Shown: positions 44,413-56,800 of the stretch, piece by piece
Position numbering within the stretch: position 1 is the first letter of the stretch
How the letters are laid out: each line of letters begins with the position of its first letter
From: Caprella mutica
Taxonomy: Eukaryota > Arthropoda > Malacostraca > Amphipoda > Caprellidae
Direction of reading: 5' to 3'
Assembly: GCA_947561585.1 (NCBI GenBank)
Contig: CANNZV010001172.1
Span: 112,001 to 176,000 of the forward strand
Length of the DNA stretch: 64,000 nucleotides
The notes under the pieces: model-generated
Told to the model about the DNA's origin: nothing
Seen by the model: only the letters and a program-made list of their open reading frames with translations
Databases searched by the model: none
Translations under genes and position numbers: made by a program

Positions 44413-45860
44413 AATAGTTTTTGAACTTAAATCCTCGGTTTTATTGCCATTTCTAATAAGACTGAGTAGTGATTTGGTAATAAAAGCGAGGCCTAAAGTC
44501 AATTTAAACAGCACCTATAAACTTACTTACCAATTAGCATTTTGTTCGCATCTTAGGCAACAAAAGTTTCTTAAATTTGAAGTACGTGTAATTAACTATA
44601 TCATTAAATTCAAGTTCATCTAATTAGAAAATATGTTGCACAATTAAATGAACTGTAATATTTCAACGTCTACTTTACGTGATGAGAATAGCATTGTATT
44701 ACTCCGCGCTCTAGCTAGTATTACTCCGCATTTGAGTGATTACAACGATTAGAGGGATTAGTTTGTGTGGCGAATAGAACTCTCGATACAATTTCAGCTC
44801 AGTATGTTTTCTGCACTTTTCTAAACAATCCTAATTGAACACATTAGTATTTATTAGATTATTGGTTTTTCATCGAGTTAGTAATTGTTGGTTTCTAAAT
44901 TAGTTTCCTAACTAATATAAAGATCACACACTCACATATCTCATATATTATATATTTATATTTGTTTAGTTGAACACTTCCAAATTTGAATTCATCACCA
45001 ATTTATAAACATAATGGGCCTAACATCTAAATTTAGTAAACTCATCTGGAAACAAAATACACAACAGAATTGTAATAATCAAAGTCATTACATTACTCTG
45101 TGTAAAAATAATTATCTAACTGTCTAGCACCAAAATAAAATTCCATTAAGTAGAACTGTAGGCGGGGTATTGTGAAATAACCCAATAAACTCGTATCGAC
45201 TCCTAGCATTTACCCTGTAATATCTTCCTTCTGATTCAGCTTATATGTTTACTACCTAATATTGCTCTATTCGATGAATTGTTACTCCTTTATTAAGACC
45301 TATTAATAGTTTATCGTCACTCTATTTAGGACTGATAGTACGTTGCCCAGATAGTACAGAACGCACAAGCTGTTTATTTGTTATTTACTGTAATTGCTCA
45401 CGTCATCTTAAATAATAATATGTTTCGTTGCCTAAATTCCTATCTTACTTAGTTTAATTGAACCTTTTTTACAGGCATTAGACCATTACAATGCAGTTAT
45501 GCATTAACAAACAGATATATTAATCAGGAACTTTCTCTAATTAATGTCACTTCAAACCATGCAACACCTGTAGACAAAAGAAAAAAACAGTACCTACATA
45601 TTGCAGCCGCCATCTTTACTTTTTGATTTCAGTTATTTGAAAGTGTGAAATTAAAATGGTACACATGTTTGTAATAGTACTTCCCATGTAATATATTTAC
45701 GATATAAGCCATAGGCCTTTTAGCGTAGGTATATAAAATAGTAATTTCTCATTTTGTGAAGAACAGATGAAATAATAGGAACTTTTTCTTCAATTTTTTG
45801 GCTTGAATTTCCTAGGATTGAATTTAAAATTGTACAAAATTTTGGTGCTTAAATAAAGCT
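44413..45860. other. No supported gene
   Basis: AT-rich intergenic DNA with short ATTACTCCGC duplicates near 44700. No coding or mobile element recognised. Confidence 0.4.
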
Positions 45861-45861
45861 G

Positions 45862-46827
45862 CAAATAATGTTATCCTGTGTCAAATGCCATACATTGAAC
45901 TTTAAAATAATGCAGAAATCCTGTGTCAAATGCCTACATTGATCTTTAAAGTAGTGCAATCCTGTGTCAAATGCCTGCATTGAGCTCTGAAATAATGCAA
46001 TCCTGTGTCAAATGCATTTACTGAGCTTTAAAATAATGCAATCCTGTGTCAAATGCATACATTGAGCTTTAAAATAATGCAATCCTGTATCAAATGCCTG
46101 CATTGAGCTCTAAAATAATGCAATCCTGTGTCAAATGCCTGCATTGAGCTCTAAAATAATGCAATACTGTGTCAAATGCATACATTGAGCTTTAAAATGA
46201 TGCAATCCTGTGTCAAATGCATTCACTGAGCTTTAAAATAATGCAATCCTGTGTCAAATGCATACATTGAGCTTTAAAATAATGCAATCCTGTGTCAAAT
46301 GCCTGCATTGAGCTCTAAAATAATGCAATCCTGTGTCAAATGCATACATTGAGCTTTAAAATGATGCAATCCTGTGTCAAATGCATTCACTGAGCTTTAG
46401 AATAATGCAATCGTGTGTCAAATGCATTCACTGAGCTTTAGAATAATGCAATCCTGTGTCAAATGCATTCACTGAGCTTTAGAATAATGCAATCGTGTGT
46501 CAAATGCATTCACTGAGCTTTAGAATAATGCAATCCTGTGTCAAATGCATTCACTGAGCTTTAAAATAATGCAATCGTGTGTCAAATGCATTCACTGAGC
46601 TTTAAAATAATGCAATCGTGTGTTAAATGCCTGCATTGAGCTTTTAAATACTGTGTCAAATGCATTGAGTTTCCAAAGATGCAATCCTGTGTCAAATGCA
46701 AGCATCGAGCTTTTAAATACTGTGTCAAATGCATTGAGTTTACAAAGATGCAATCCTGTGTCAAATGCCTGCATTGAGCTTTTAAATACTGTGTCAAATG
46801 CATTGAGTTTCCAAAGATGCAATCTAG
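45862..46827 (+). repeat. 41-bp tandem array
   Basis: About 24 copies of a 41-bp unit containing AATGCAATCCTGTGTCAAAT and GCATACATTGAGCTTTAAAA. Variants cluster: GCCTGCATTGAGCTC early, GCATTCACTGAGC from 46380, and shortened, partly rearranged units with GAGTTTCCAAAGATGCAATC from 46640. Frames at 46582-46918 are artefacts. Confidence 0.95.
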
Positions 46828-47040
46828 GTAGCATCAATTGAATATCAATTGCACTCAAATTAGGCACATTGTTCGTAGAAGAGATAGTGCTGTTTAAACA
46901 TGTTATTGTGCCATGCAACTCTCACCCCTATGCACTAGTGACTTAAGGTTCAAATTGGTACTTGTTATGTTATTTCAAAAGAACCTATTATTCTCCTGAA
47001 GATAATACACGCAATTGCAGTATCGAAAGTTTAGTTTGGA

Positions 47041-47238
47041 TAGGGTACGTTCCGAGTTATCGGACAGTTTCACATTTTCGAACACGTAGTTAATAAAAAA
47101 CTATGATGTCATCATTGCCGAACTTTTATTATAATTGGTATCCATGATACATACCTACAGTTAATAATAAAAGTTAAATACCAAATAATTTTTACATTTC
47201 TTTTCTTACGTGTCCGAAAATGTGGAACCGTCCGATTC
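47041..47238. mobile_element. MITE family M, copy 3
   Basis: The inverted arms are TAGGGTACGTTCCGAGTTAT and CGGACAGTTTCACATTTTCG on the left, with TACGTGTCCGAAAATGTGGA and ACCGTCCGA on the right. The interior contains TATAATTGGTATCCATGATA, which matches the complement of the 26-bp array unit at 49.4-50.7 kb. Confidence 0.75.
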
Positions 47239-48049
47239 CTCAACAAAACGAATTATGCAATTTATTTGGGTAGGAATTATATATTTGGTGGGTATTAAAT
47301 TTCAATTGATATTGAATAAATGATTCTTTATTTATTTCTAATCAATATTTGCGCAATTAAAAAATCGTATACCTAGACGAGTAGACAATATTAATTATAC
47401 TAGGTAAATAAATATTGTCTTAATTGATACGTTTAATTTAATATTACTTTAATCAATGTTTTAATCTTGCAGATTTAAAAAAAAAAATACTTAAGTATTT
47501 TCTAAATGTTATGAATAAATACTTGAAAGATTAGGTATTTGTTTTATTGTTATTTTATTTTCGCTTCTTTTTGTATTAAAATATTAATTTTTAATTTTGT
47601 TGGCTATTGCTTTTTCGTTCGTTTTATTAAATCTACTACTCTAGGCTGTAGCGCAGCGTATGTCTACTCCCAAAGGCATTATATTACTGTCAAATATTGA
47701 TGTTTTAATCTTAATCAGAATGTTGATAATCCTTTCTGTAGGAATCTAGGATTACTTTTCCAGTTTCCAGTCAGTGCAATTTTAACAGTCAGTGAGTTAG
47801 GGTGCGTGTGTCATCTCTCGTGCGCTTCTTATTATCATCTCTCTTTAATAACCTTTGGTAACTTCATCTCCTCTTTTACCTCTTATCAACGTACTATAGT
47901 TATTATCAGTGATGTTATTTGATTAAAATCCTAATTAGGCAAAGTGTTTTTTTTATTGTTGCAAGGAAAGAATAGAGATTGTGTTGTAGGTTTGTATTAC
48001 TTTTCCAGCATCTAAAACCTGCCACTATCTGCACTGCGTGCCACTAGCA
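47239..48049. other. No gene seen
   Basis: AT-rich sequence; nothing recognised apart from simple-sequence runs. Confidence 0.4.
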
Positions 48050-48203
48050 GGGGCAAGATACCAATTATCGGTCGGTTACACATCTTCGATCATATGAGAA
48101 AAATCGAAAATAATTTGACAGTTTAACTCGATACTATGAATTATGATTATCATATATCTGACCGAAGATGTGAAACTGACTGACAATTCGTATCTTACCC
48201 TAC
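48050..48203. mobile_element. MITE family M, copy 4
   Basis: The left arm is AAGATACCAATTATCGGTCG and GTTACACATCTTCGATCATA. The right arm is GACCGAAGATGTGAAACTGA and CTGACAATTCGTATCTTACC. Confidence 0.75.
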
Positions 48204-48243
48204 CTACTTTTCCAGCATTTAAAACCTGCCTCTTGGTAGCTAG

Positions 48244-48390
48244 TAGGGGTAGGTTACGAATTATCAGTCAGTTACACATCTTTGGTCATATAAGAAAAAG
48301 TAGGTATATAATGAATTAATGATTAAGATAAGGAGTTGAACTGTTCATCGAAAATGTGGAACCGTCCGATAACTAGTAACTTGACCCATT
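48244..48390. mobile_element. MITE family M, copy 5
   Basis: The left arm is TAGGTTACGAATTATCAGTC and AGTTACACATCTTTGGTCAT. The right arm is TCGAAAATGTGGAACCGTCC and GATAACTAGTAACTTGACCC. It lies only 40 bp from copy 4, in a near head-to-tail pair. Confidence 0.75.
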
Positions 48391-49362
48391 TACATGATAG
48401 GTATGTGTAAACCCTAAATTGAGGTAGGTTAGGTACCCGTTACCGTAACTAGGTACCTACTAAAGTGGTAATACAGAATATATTAATTTACTTAAGGTAC
48501 TATAGATAGGTATATAAGTCGAAGCTGTATTCAATATATTTAATGTGTATATTATAGTTTGGCACTAAGGTTATTCACCTGTCAATTTATCTCAACACCT
48601 ATTTAGTGGATAATAAATATAGTAAGTTAGTTTAATTGGGGTGGAGTTATTTTGAGATTTTAGTGTACCTAGCTTTTTACCGCTTTTGTAGGTACTGTTA
48701 GGTGTTGGGTATCATGTTTTGTTAAAGCCAATTAATTGACTTTAAATCTACTATACATGTATTTCAAAATGTCAAAACCCAGAAAGGTAGCTATGTCTAA
48801 TTGGCTTAATTTTAGTTCTCTTATTCCTATGTTAATTTTATCTTGTGATTGAATTTTTTTTAAATTTTAATTCAAAATGGGCTTAGAGTTTGCCAGCTTC
48901 TAAAATTTCTTACTCAAGGATTAGGTAGGTACCCAATAGCTAATTAATTTGAATTCATATCTATATCTGATAAGAGTAAGTAGCTTAGGTTGCCTAAAGT
49001 TGGTTAGGTTAGGTTGTAAAGATAAATGTATTTATTTATGGTATCAGACCTGTTAAAATCTTAAAAAAAAAAAATATTATAGGTAGCTAGCTAACTATTA
49101 GAACATATGACTAATAGTTAGGTATCTACCTACCTATAAACTTAAAATCAAATTGTTGATAATTGAGTAGGTAGTCACCTACTTAACGGTCCTACAGTAG
49201 ATAGGTAGGTTTCACTGTGATAGATAGGTACTGTGAATATTATTTATTGTACAAAATAAAGAGAACAAAAGGAATGAATTACACCACTGGGAAGAGAAGG
49301 ATTTTTTATCTTGATTTCAACCATATTATCGCATAAAAGTAGAGTTTAGTATTATTAGTAGG
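48391..49362. other. TAGG-rich AT stretch, no gene
   Basis: Scattered TAGGTAGG and TTAGGTTAGGTT motifs occur between 48420 and 49240, too short and interrupted to be telomeric. A fragment shared with 8228-8300 (GTTAAAGCCAATTAATTG) is at 48723. Confidence 0.45.
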
Positions 49363-49364
49363 TG

Positions 49365-50718
49365 AATCTTGGATGCCAATTATTAAAAGGTATCATGGAT
49401 GCCAATTATTAAAAGGTATCTTGGATGCCAATTATTAAAAGGTATCATGGATGCCAATTATTAAAAGGTATCTTGGATGCCAATTATTAAAATGTATCAT
49501 GGATGCCAATTATTAAAAGGTATCTTGGATGCCAATTATTAAAAGGTATCATGGATGCCAATTATTAAAAGGTATCATGGATGCCAATTATTAAAAGGTA
49601 TCATGGATGTCAATTATTAAAAAGGTATCATGGATGCCAATTATTAAAAGGTATCATGGATGCCAATTATTAAAAGGTATCATGGATGCCAATTATTAAA
49701 AGGTATCATGGATGCCAATTATTAAAAGGTATCATGGATGCCAATTATTAAAAGGTATCATGGATGCCAGTTATTAAAAGGTATCATGGATGCCAATTAT
49801 TAAAAGGTATCATGGATGCCAATTATTAAAAGGTATCATGGATGCCAATTATTAAAAGGTATCATGGATGTCAATTATTAAAAAGGTATCATGGATGCCA
49901 ATTATTGAAGGGTATCATGGATGCCAATTATTTAAAGGTATCATGGATGCCAATTATTTAAAGGTATCATGGATGCCAATTATTTAAAGGTATCATGGAT
50001 GCCAATTATTTAAAGGTATCATGGATGCCAATTATTTAAAGGTATCATGGATGCCAATTATTAAAGGGTATCATGGATGCACATTATTAAAAGGTATCAT
50101 GGATGCACATTATTAAAAGGTATCATGGATACAAATTATTTAAAGTTATCATGGATACAAATTATTTAAAGTTATCATGGATGCCAATAATTGAAAGGTA
50201 TCTTGGATGCCAATTATTTAAAGGTATCATGGATACGAATTATTTAAAGTTATCATGGATGCCAATTATTAAAAGGTATCATGGATGACAATAATTAAAA
50301 GGTATCATGGATGACAATTAATTAGAGGTATCATGGATGACAATAATTAAAAGGTATCATGGATGCCAATTATTAAAGGGTATCATGGATGTAAATTATT
50401 AAAAGGTATCATGGATGCACATTATTAAAAGGTATCATGGATACAAATTATTTAAAGTTATCATGGATGCCAATAATTAAAAGGTATCTTGGATGCCAAT
50501 TATTTAAAGGTATCATGGATACGAATTATTTGAAGTTATCATGGATGCCAATTATTAAAAGGTATCATGGATGACAATAATTAAAAGGTATCATGGATGA
50601 CAATTAATTAGAGGTATCATGGATGACAATAATTAAAAGGTATCATGAATGACAATTAATTAGAGGTATCATGGATGACAATTATCTAGAAGTATCATGG
50701 ATGCTAATTAAAAGGTAT
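49365..50718 (+). repeat. 26-bp tandem array with higher-order structure
   Basis: About 52 copies of a 26-bp unit containing TATCATGGATGCCAATTATT and AAAAGG. The first half is homogeneous. From about 50060 the units diverge and an 11-unit block of 286 bp is repeated: the rare TATCTTGG unit at 50199 recurs at 50485, with the same order of variant units after it. Downstream, 50745-50815 resembles a right arm of MITE family M. Confidence 0.95.
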
Positions 50719-50744
50719 TGATACCAATTAAAATAATGAATTGA

Positions 50745-50815
50745 ATTATATCTATTATTTAATTTTTTATATGATTGCAAATATGGAATTGTCCGATAAC
50801 TGTGCATTTACCCCA
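50745..50815. mobile_element. MITE family M right arm beside the 26-bp array
   Basis: TATATGATTGCAAATATGGA, then ATTGTCCGATAACTG, then TTTACCCC match right arms of family M. A weak left-arm match (TTTCAACCATATTATCGCAT) lies at about 49318, so the array probably sits inside a family M copy. Confidence 0.5.
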
Positions 50816-50819
50816 GCCA

Positions 50820-51150
50820 ATCAACTTTTTGACATAGAATTTCGTTTTTTTTATAATTAATGGTAATAAATTAGGAGGTCCTGTTTTTTTATAATGCTCC
50901 AATTATTATATATATTTTTCCCAATTATTCCATTTACTTTCGATAAGGTTTAACTAAATAATACATTTATTGTTCTATAATGTATGGTATTTTTCCTGCA
51001 GTTTATTTCCTATTGTAATAATAGTTACTCTTCAATTTAAATTAAAGTAACGATGTGGCAGTGATGACGTCACACTTTGTTCTAATTGGTTAATATTCTA
51101 ATGTGATGGATGGCATCACTACATCACACTGTCACCTCTAGCGCTACTAA
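50820..51150. other. No gene seen
   Basis: AT-rich sequence with a TGACGTCAC motif near 51064; nothing else recognised. Confidence 0.4.
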
Positions 51151-52640
51151 ATGGTGAGTGGTGACTTGATGGTGAGTGGTGACTTGATGGTGAGTGGTGA
51201 CTTGATGGTGAGTGGTGACTTGATGGTGAGTGGTGACTTGATGGTGAGTGGTGACCTGATGGTGAGTGGTGACCTGATGGTGAGTGGTGACCTGATGGTG
51301 AGTGGTGACCTGATGGTGAGTGGTGACCTGATGGTGAGTGGTGACCTGATGGATGAGTGAGTGACCTGATGGATGAGTGAGTGACCTGATGGATGAGTGA
51401 GTGACCTGATGGATGAGTGAGTGACCTGATGGATGAGTGAGTGACCTGATGGATGAGTGAGTGACTTGATGGATGAGTGAGTGACTTGATGGATGAGTGA
51501 GTGACTTGATGGCTGAGTGAGTGACTTGATGGCTGAGTGAGTGACTTGATGGCTGAGTGAGTGACTTGATGGCTGAGTGAGTGACTTGATGGCTGAGTGA
51601 GTGACTTGATGGCTGAGTGAGTGACTTGATGGCTGAGTGAGTGACTTGATGGCTGAGTGAGTGACTTGATGGATGAGTGAGTGACTTGATGGATGAGTGA
51701 GTGACTTGATGGATGAGTGAGTGACTTGATGGATGAGTGAGTGACCTGATGGATGAGTGAGTGACCTGATGGATGAGTGAGTGACTTGATGGATGAGTGA
51801 GTGACTTGATGGATGAGTGAGTGACTTGATGGCTGAGTGAGTGACTTGATGGCTGAGTGAGTGACTTGATGGCTGAGTGAGTGACTTGATGGCTGAGTGA
51901 GTGACTTGATGGCTGAGTGAGTGACTTGATGGCTGAGTGAGTGACTTGATGGCTGAGTGAGTGACTTGATGGCTGAGTGAGTGACTTGATGGCTGAGTGA
52001 GTGACTTGATGGCTGAGTGAGTGACTTGATGGCTGAGTGAGTGACTTGATGGCTGAGTGAGTGACTTGATGGATGAGTGAGTGACTTGATGGATGAGTGA
52101 GTGACTTGATGGATGAGTGAGTGACTTGATGGATGAGTGAGTGACTTGATGGATGAGTGAGTGACTTGATGGATGAGTGAGTGACTTGATGGATGAGTGA
52201 GTGACTTGATGGATGAGTGAGTGACTTGATGGATGAGTGAGTGACTTGATGGATGAGTGAGTGACTTGATGTATGAGTGAGTGACTTGATGGATGAGTGA
52301 GTGACTTGATGGATGAGTGAGTGACTTGATGGATGAGTGAGTGACTTGATGGATGAGTGAGTGACTTGATGGATGAGTGAGTGACTTGATGGATGAGTGA
52401 GTGACTTGATGGATGAGTGAGTGACTTGATGGATGAGTGAGTGACTTGATGGATGAGTGAGTGACTTGATGGATGAGTGAGTGACTTGATGGATGAGTGA
52501 GTGACTTGATGGGTGAGTGAGTGACTTGATGGGTGAGTGAGTGACTTGATGGGTGAGTGAGTGACTTGATGGGTGAGTGAGTGACTTGATGGGTGAGTGA
52601 GTGACTTGATGGATGAGTGAGTGACTTGATGGATGGATGG
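51151..52640 (+). repeat. 18-bp array passing into a 20-bp array
   Basis: First about 11 copies of ATGGTGAGTGGTGACTTG (18 bp), then about 64 copies of ATGGATGAGTGAGTGACTTG (20 bp). Variants occur in blocks: ACCTG at 51245-51460 and 51740-51780, GGCTGAG at 51500-51660 and 51830-52065, GGGTGAG at 52510-52600. The 528-codon minus-strand frame (repeated SHSLIHQVTHSSIKSL) exists because the repeat lacks stops on that strand. Confidence 0.97.
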
Positions 52641-53250
52641 ATGAGTGAATGAGTAGTGAAATTTCAATTGAAGCTTCGTTAGAGTGGCAAAATGTTCATA
52701 TCGATAATCGCTCATTAATTTCAATAACGGCACATCTCAAAAATCGCTAATTAGTGTTACGTCTCACTTCATTCAGTTCAGAAATTACCAATCTCTACCA
52801 GTTAATGCTATTGTTTACTATCCTTTTTATTACTTAAAAGTTCATTCAAACTCAATGCATCATATTATGATTAATTTAAACTGATGACAAAAATTAAAAT
52901 ATAACGTACAGTGAAATATTTCTGTGATATGCCGTTATTGAAATTAATGAGCGGAATAAACTTAATTGTATTTGTTTACAATTGATGTTTTATTCAATGC
53001 TTCATTTTAATCATCTCTTTTTCTGCTCGGTGGATTAGTGTCATCCGGCAATTGAAACTTTGCCCTAATTATCTGATGATTACTGATCGAATATCAGAAT
53101 ATTGATAATTTTAAAGAAAAATTATAACTAGAAAAAATAGTAAATAATCATGGCTAATTATTTAATAATGAATACAATATTTTGTAAAATAATTCACTAA
53201 CTTTTGAATTTTCTGTAGCTATACTAAGATGACTTTTGTTTGTTTTGCAG
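52641..53250. other. Upstream region of gene B, with an inverted pair
   Basis: A perfect 24-bp inverted repeat lies at 52709-52732 (starting CGCTCATTAATTTC) and 52930-52953 (ending GAAATTAATGAGCG). The match weakens beyond it, suggesting an eroded MITE of about 270 bp. The acceptor of gene B (TTTGTTTTGCAG) ends the region at 53250. Confidence 0.5.
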
Positions 53251-53854
53251 GGTGTCATGCCGCATCACCGTGCATGTCTCATCACCGTGGTTACCCTTTG
53301 TTTAGTCTGTGTATCAGGAGCAGATGGCAGTAAAGTCCTAAAAATCTGGTCAGGAGACACCAATCCGCCCTTTAGAAATAGTCACCAGAGCGATAGGTCT
53401 CACGGTGATGCTTTAATAACTGTCCATCAGACTCCTGACCCTGGTGAAGACGAAACGGGGGGTGACCATGGCGAAGACGAAGGTGGTCCTAACCCCAGTG
53501 ATGGGGGTGACCCTGGTCCTAATCCTGGTGATAGGGGTGGCCCTAGTGTTGACCACAACCAGTACTATATGTACCAGTCATCTGGTGACACTAGTGTACC
53601 TGTAAGTGTGCCATCGCTACACGGAGAATGCGGCTACACCAATGACACCATTTGCTACACCGGCCCCCCACCCCCTCTCTACCTGGTGGATTTTCCTCCT
53701 CCTCCACCCATTCCCCCATTCATGGAGGCATTGCTCCAGGGTTTCATGGAGGATAATCTAGCGTCCCCCCAGACTTTGGATGCGGGATGTGGTCTGTGTC
53801 GGTGGTCTGTTTTGGGGCACAACCACACGCGGGAACTGCCCACTGTCGCCCAAG
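53251..53854 (+). CDS. Gene B signal peptide and ectodomain exon
   Basis: Acceptor TTTGTTTTGCAG and donor CAAG/GTAAGA, phase 1 at the end. The first six bases precede the chosen ATG, so there should be an upstream untranslated exon. It contains the signal peptide, the acidic Gly/Pro region, the proline-rich block and the CGLCRW motif. It is GC-richer than the surrounding sequence, as expected for coding DNA here. Confidence 0.8.
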
Positions 53855-56800
53855 GTAAGAATATATAATAAATATAGTACGTATTTAACTATTTGATTTA
53901 ACTTATTAAACTATATAATTACGCCATCTAGCGGTGAAAAAGTCAATCTTCGTGCGTGCGTTTGTCACGTTTGTGTTCATAATATTTGTCACCAAATCTG
54001 TAGCAACGCCATCTAGCGGTACAATTGACTATTTATCCTTTCATGTAAGTAACTGCTTATGTAGCGGAGTAGCTTTTCTGCATACCTTTGGTCATGAAGC
54101 CACTTTCCATTCTGACTGCTTCTTCCAGGTCCTTTGTATTTAATTCTTCACCTTGAGTGGTTAAAACTGATGTTTAAAGGGGCTGTACAGACAAAATTAA
54201 ACTATTGCCAAATTTCGCAATATCCATTCTAAAAAATTAGGTAGTATTAGTATATTATTTACTCTTAGAAATGTTTTTTATAAAATGATGAGTGGCGCCC
54301 TCGTGTGGTGGAATTAAGAGTTAGTGGACATCTTTGTTTTCAACTGGCAATGATTAGGTACAACTGTTACTGTTTAGTTCGGTACTTGATAAATACTACA
54401 TAATGTAAATAAGATTCTTGATGTATTATAAAATTTAAAAGCTCTATTGCATTTAAATTGAGTTATATAGCCTTGGATTAATTAGCTACTAAAATAAACA
54501 TGTGTTGATACAATGTCTTGTGTTTCTGGGGATTTTTTTCAATAGTCCGACTTCTCAAAAGTGTAATCCAATTGGTCCGACAGTTATGCAGTTTACTTCT
54601 GATAGCAGTTATTAAACAATCATGAAGTGTGAAGTACAACAAACTAGTGGATAGAAGTGTGTCGGACCAATGGGGGTCGTGTTAGACTTATGGGGTGTCG
54701 GAGTCGGACCAATGAATAGTAACTACTTTTCTAACGGTGGTTATAAGACGATAAAGACGGTATCATAAAAGTAAATATTCCTATTTTAGGTAACTAGTTA
54801 GCTAGTATAGTGCTCCTTTAGAATCTCTTGGAATTATATATCAAATTCATTGGGTAAATTCCGAATTATCGGACGGTTCCACATTTTTGATAATGTATGG
54901 AAAAGTATACAAGTTAAGGCAATTAAAATAACAGTCGAGTAATAATTATTTTATATAATTTTATCATATGATCGAAAATATGCAACCGTCTGATAACTTA
55001 GAACTTCCCTACGGCCAATCATTTTATTCTTTGATCGTCGTAATCAATTATAAGTATCTACACGGTTATGGAATCTTCAGAGTTTCTTTCTAAACTATTA
55101 ACTTTAGAATTTTAGGAGTGGTCTAAAATGCCCCAAATTACGAGCTATAAGATTTAAGGGGCAGTGGTTTGCCCAATTTATTGATAGTTAATTGTTTTCC
55201 GATCTGTAATGGGTGTTATCCTTATTGCCGTGGCTGCTACTGTAGTGCATTGCTAAGTCTTGGCGTATGGTGGCGCTTTCTCAGCTGTTTGTTCCTCATT
55301 GGCTATCATTATTGGTAATTATAGTAGTGTAAAGGATGTGACTGCAGTGATGAGTGATTGAATGAAATGTTACAGGTGTAGCTTGTGTTACAGGTGTAGC
55401 TTGTGTTACAGGTGTAGCTTGTGTTACAGGTGTAGCTTGTGTTACAGGTGTAGCTTGTGTTACAGGTGTAGCTTGTGTTACAGGTGTAGCTTGTGTTACA
55501 GGTGTAGCTTGTGTTACAGGTGTAGCTTGTGTTACAGGTGTAGCTTGTGTTACAGGTGTAGCTTGTGTTACAGGTGTGGCTTGTGTTACAGGTGTGGCTT
55601 GTGTTACAGGTGTAGCTTGTGTTACAGGTGTAGCTTGTGTTACAGGTGTAGCTTGTGTTACAGGTGTAGCTTGTGTTACAGGTGTAGCTTTTGTTACAGG
55701 TGTAGCTTTTGTTACAGGTGTAGCTTGTGCTACAGGTGTAGCTTGTGCTACAGGTGTAGCTTGTGTTACAGGTGTAGCTTGTGTTACAGGTGTAGCTTGT
55801 GTTACAGGTGTAGCTTGTGTTACAGGTGTAGCTTGTGTTACAGGTGTAGCTTTTGTTACAGGTGTAGCTTTTGTTACAGGTGTAGCTTGTGTTACAGGTG
55901 TAGCTTTTGTTACAGGTGTAGCTTGTGTTACAGGTGTAGCTTGTGTTACAGGTGTAGCTTTTGTTACAGGTGTAGCTTTTGTTACAGGTGTAGCTTTTGT
56001 TACAGGTGTAGCTTTTATTACAGGTGTAGCTTGTGTTACAGGTGGGTGTGGCTTGTCTTAGGGTATGGGAAAAATAGTTAGTACACATGTTAAATTTGGA
56101 GAAAATTTATTCAATGTGGAGTTGGACCCATTAACCTTCAATATAGTTTCAATGCGTCTTATAATGGAATCATAAATCTTCTTGAATTGGAATGTTCAGT
56201 CACTTTTCCATCAAAGCCTGCTCCAGCTCCTCCAGTCGGGAGGATGGGTGAGTATCGATTCCTGACTTGTCGCTCTAGTTTACACCACAAAATATTAATA
56301 TTTCTGAGATGGAGGTGCCATCGCATGTGTTCTAGCTCAGTTTCATGCTCTTCATACCAATAGTTAACGGTATGGGGTGTAGATCGGAGCATTATTGTCT
56401 TAGGTTGTTGGTTGTACCTGGTCGCCTAAAATGTTTGGGTAATCTTTGCCGTTGATCCCACCATGGAATGCAACAATTGTACCAAAAGAACTCCACGATA
56501 TGGCTGTCCAAATCAGTATTGAGCCATCTCCTTGCTCACTGGGAGAAGATAGTCTTGGATAGTTTCTCTGGTCTGCCTCCGCACAGACACTAGACCTGAA
56601 GTCGAAAAGAAGAGTTAAGCTGGACTAACCAGAGGATACCATTTGCTTCCATTGATTTGCAGACCAGGTTTTGTGGTCCCGGCACCACATCATCTGCAGA
56701 GTTTTCTTGATGGTGACTCTTTCATTGTTTCCAGCTTCATGGAGCTCACGACGAACTGTTTTGGTAGAAACTGGATTGGTTAGCTGCTGATTTAACTGCC

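Noticed and set aside
48990..49020. Interstitial insect telomere repeat (TTAGG)
   Set aside because: Only two consecutive copies in a generally TAGG-rich stretch.
51147..52733. 528-codon minus-strand frame of SHSLIHQVTHSSIKSL repeats
   Set aside because: It is simply the translation of the 18/20-bp array; no unique domain is present.
55309..56088. Cys-rich frames over the 18-bp array (CYRCSL, SYTCNT)
   Set aside because: Open in several registers on both strands, fully explained by the repeat.
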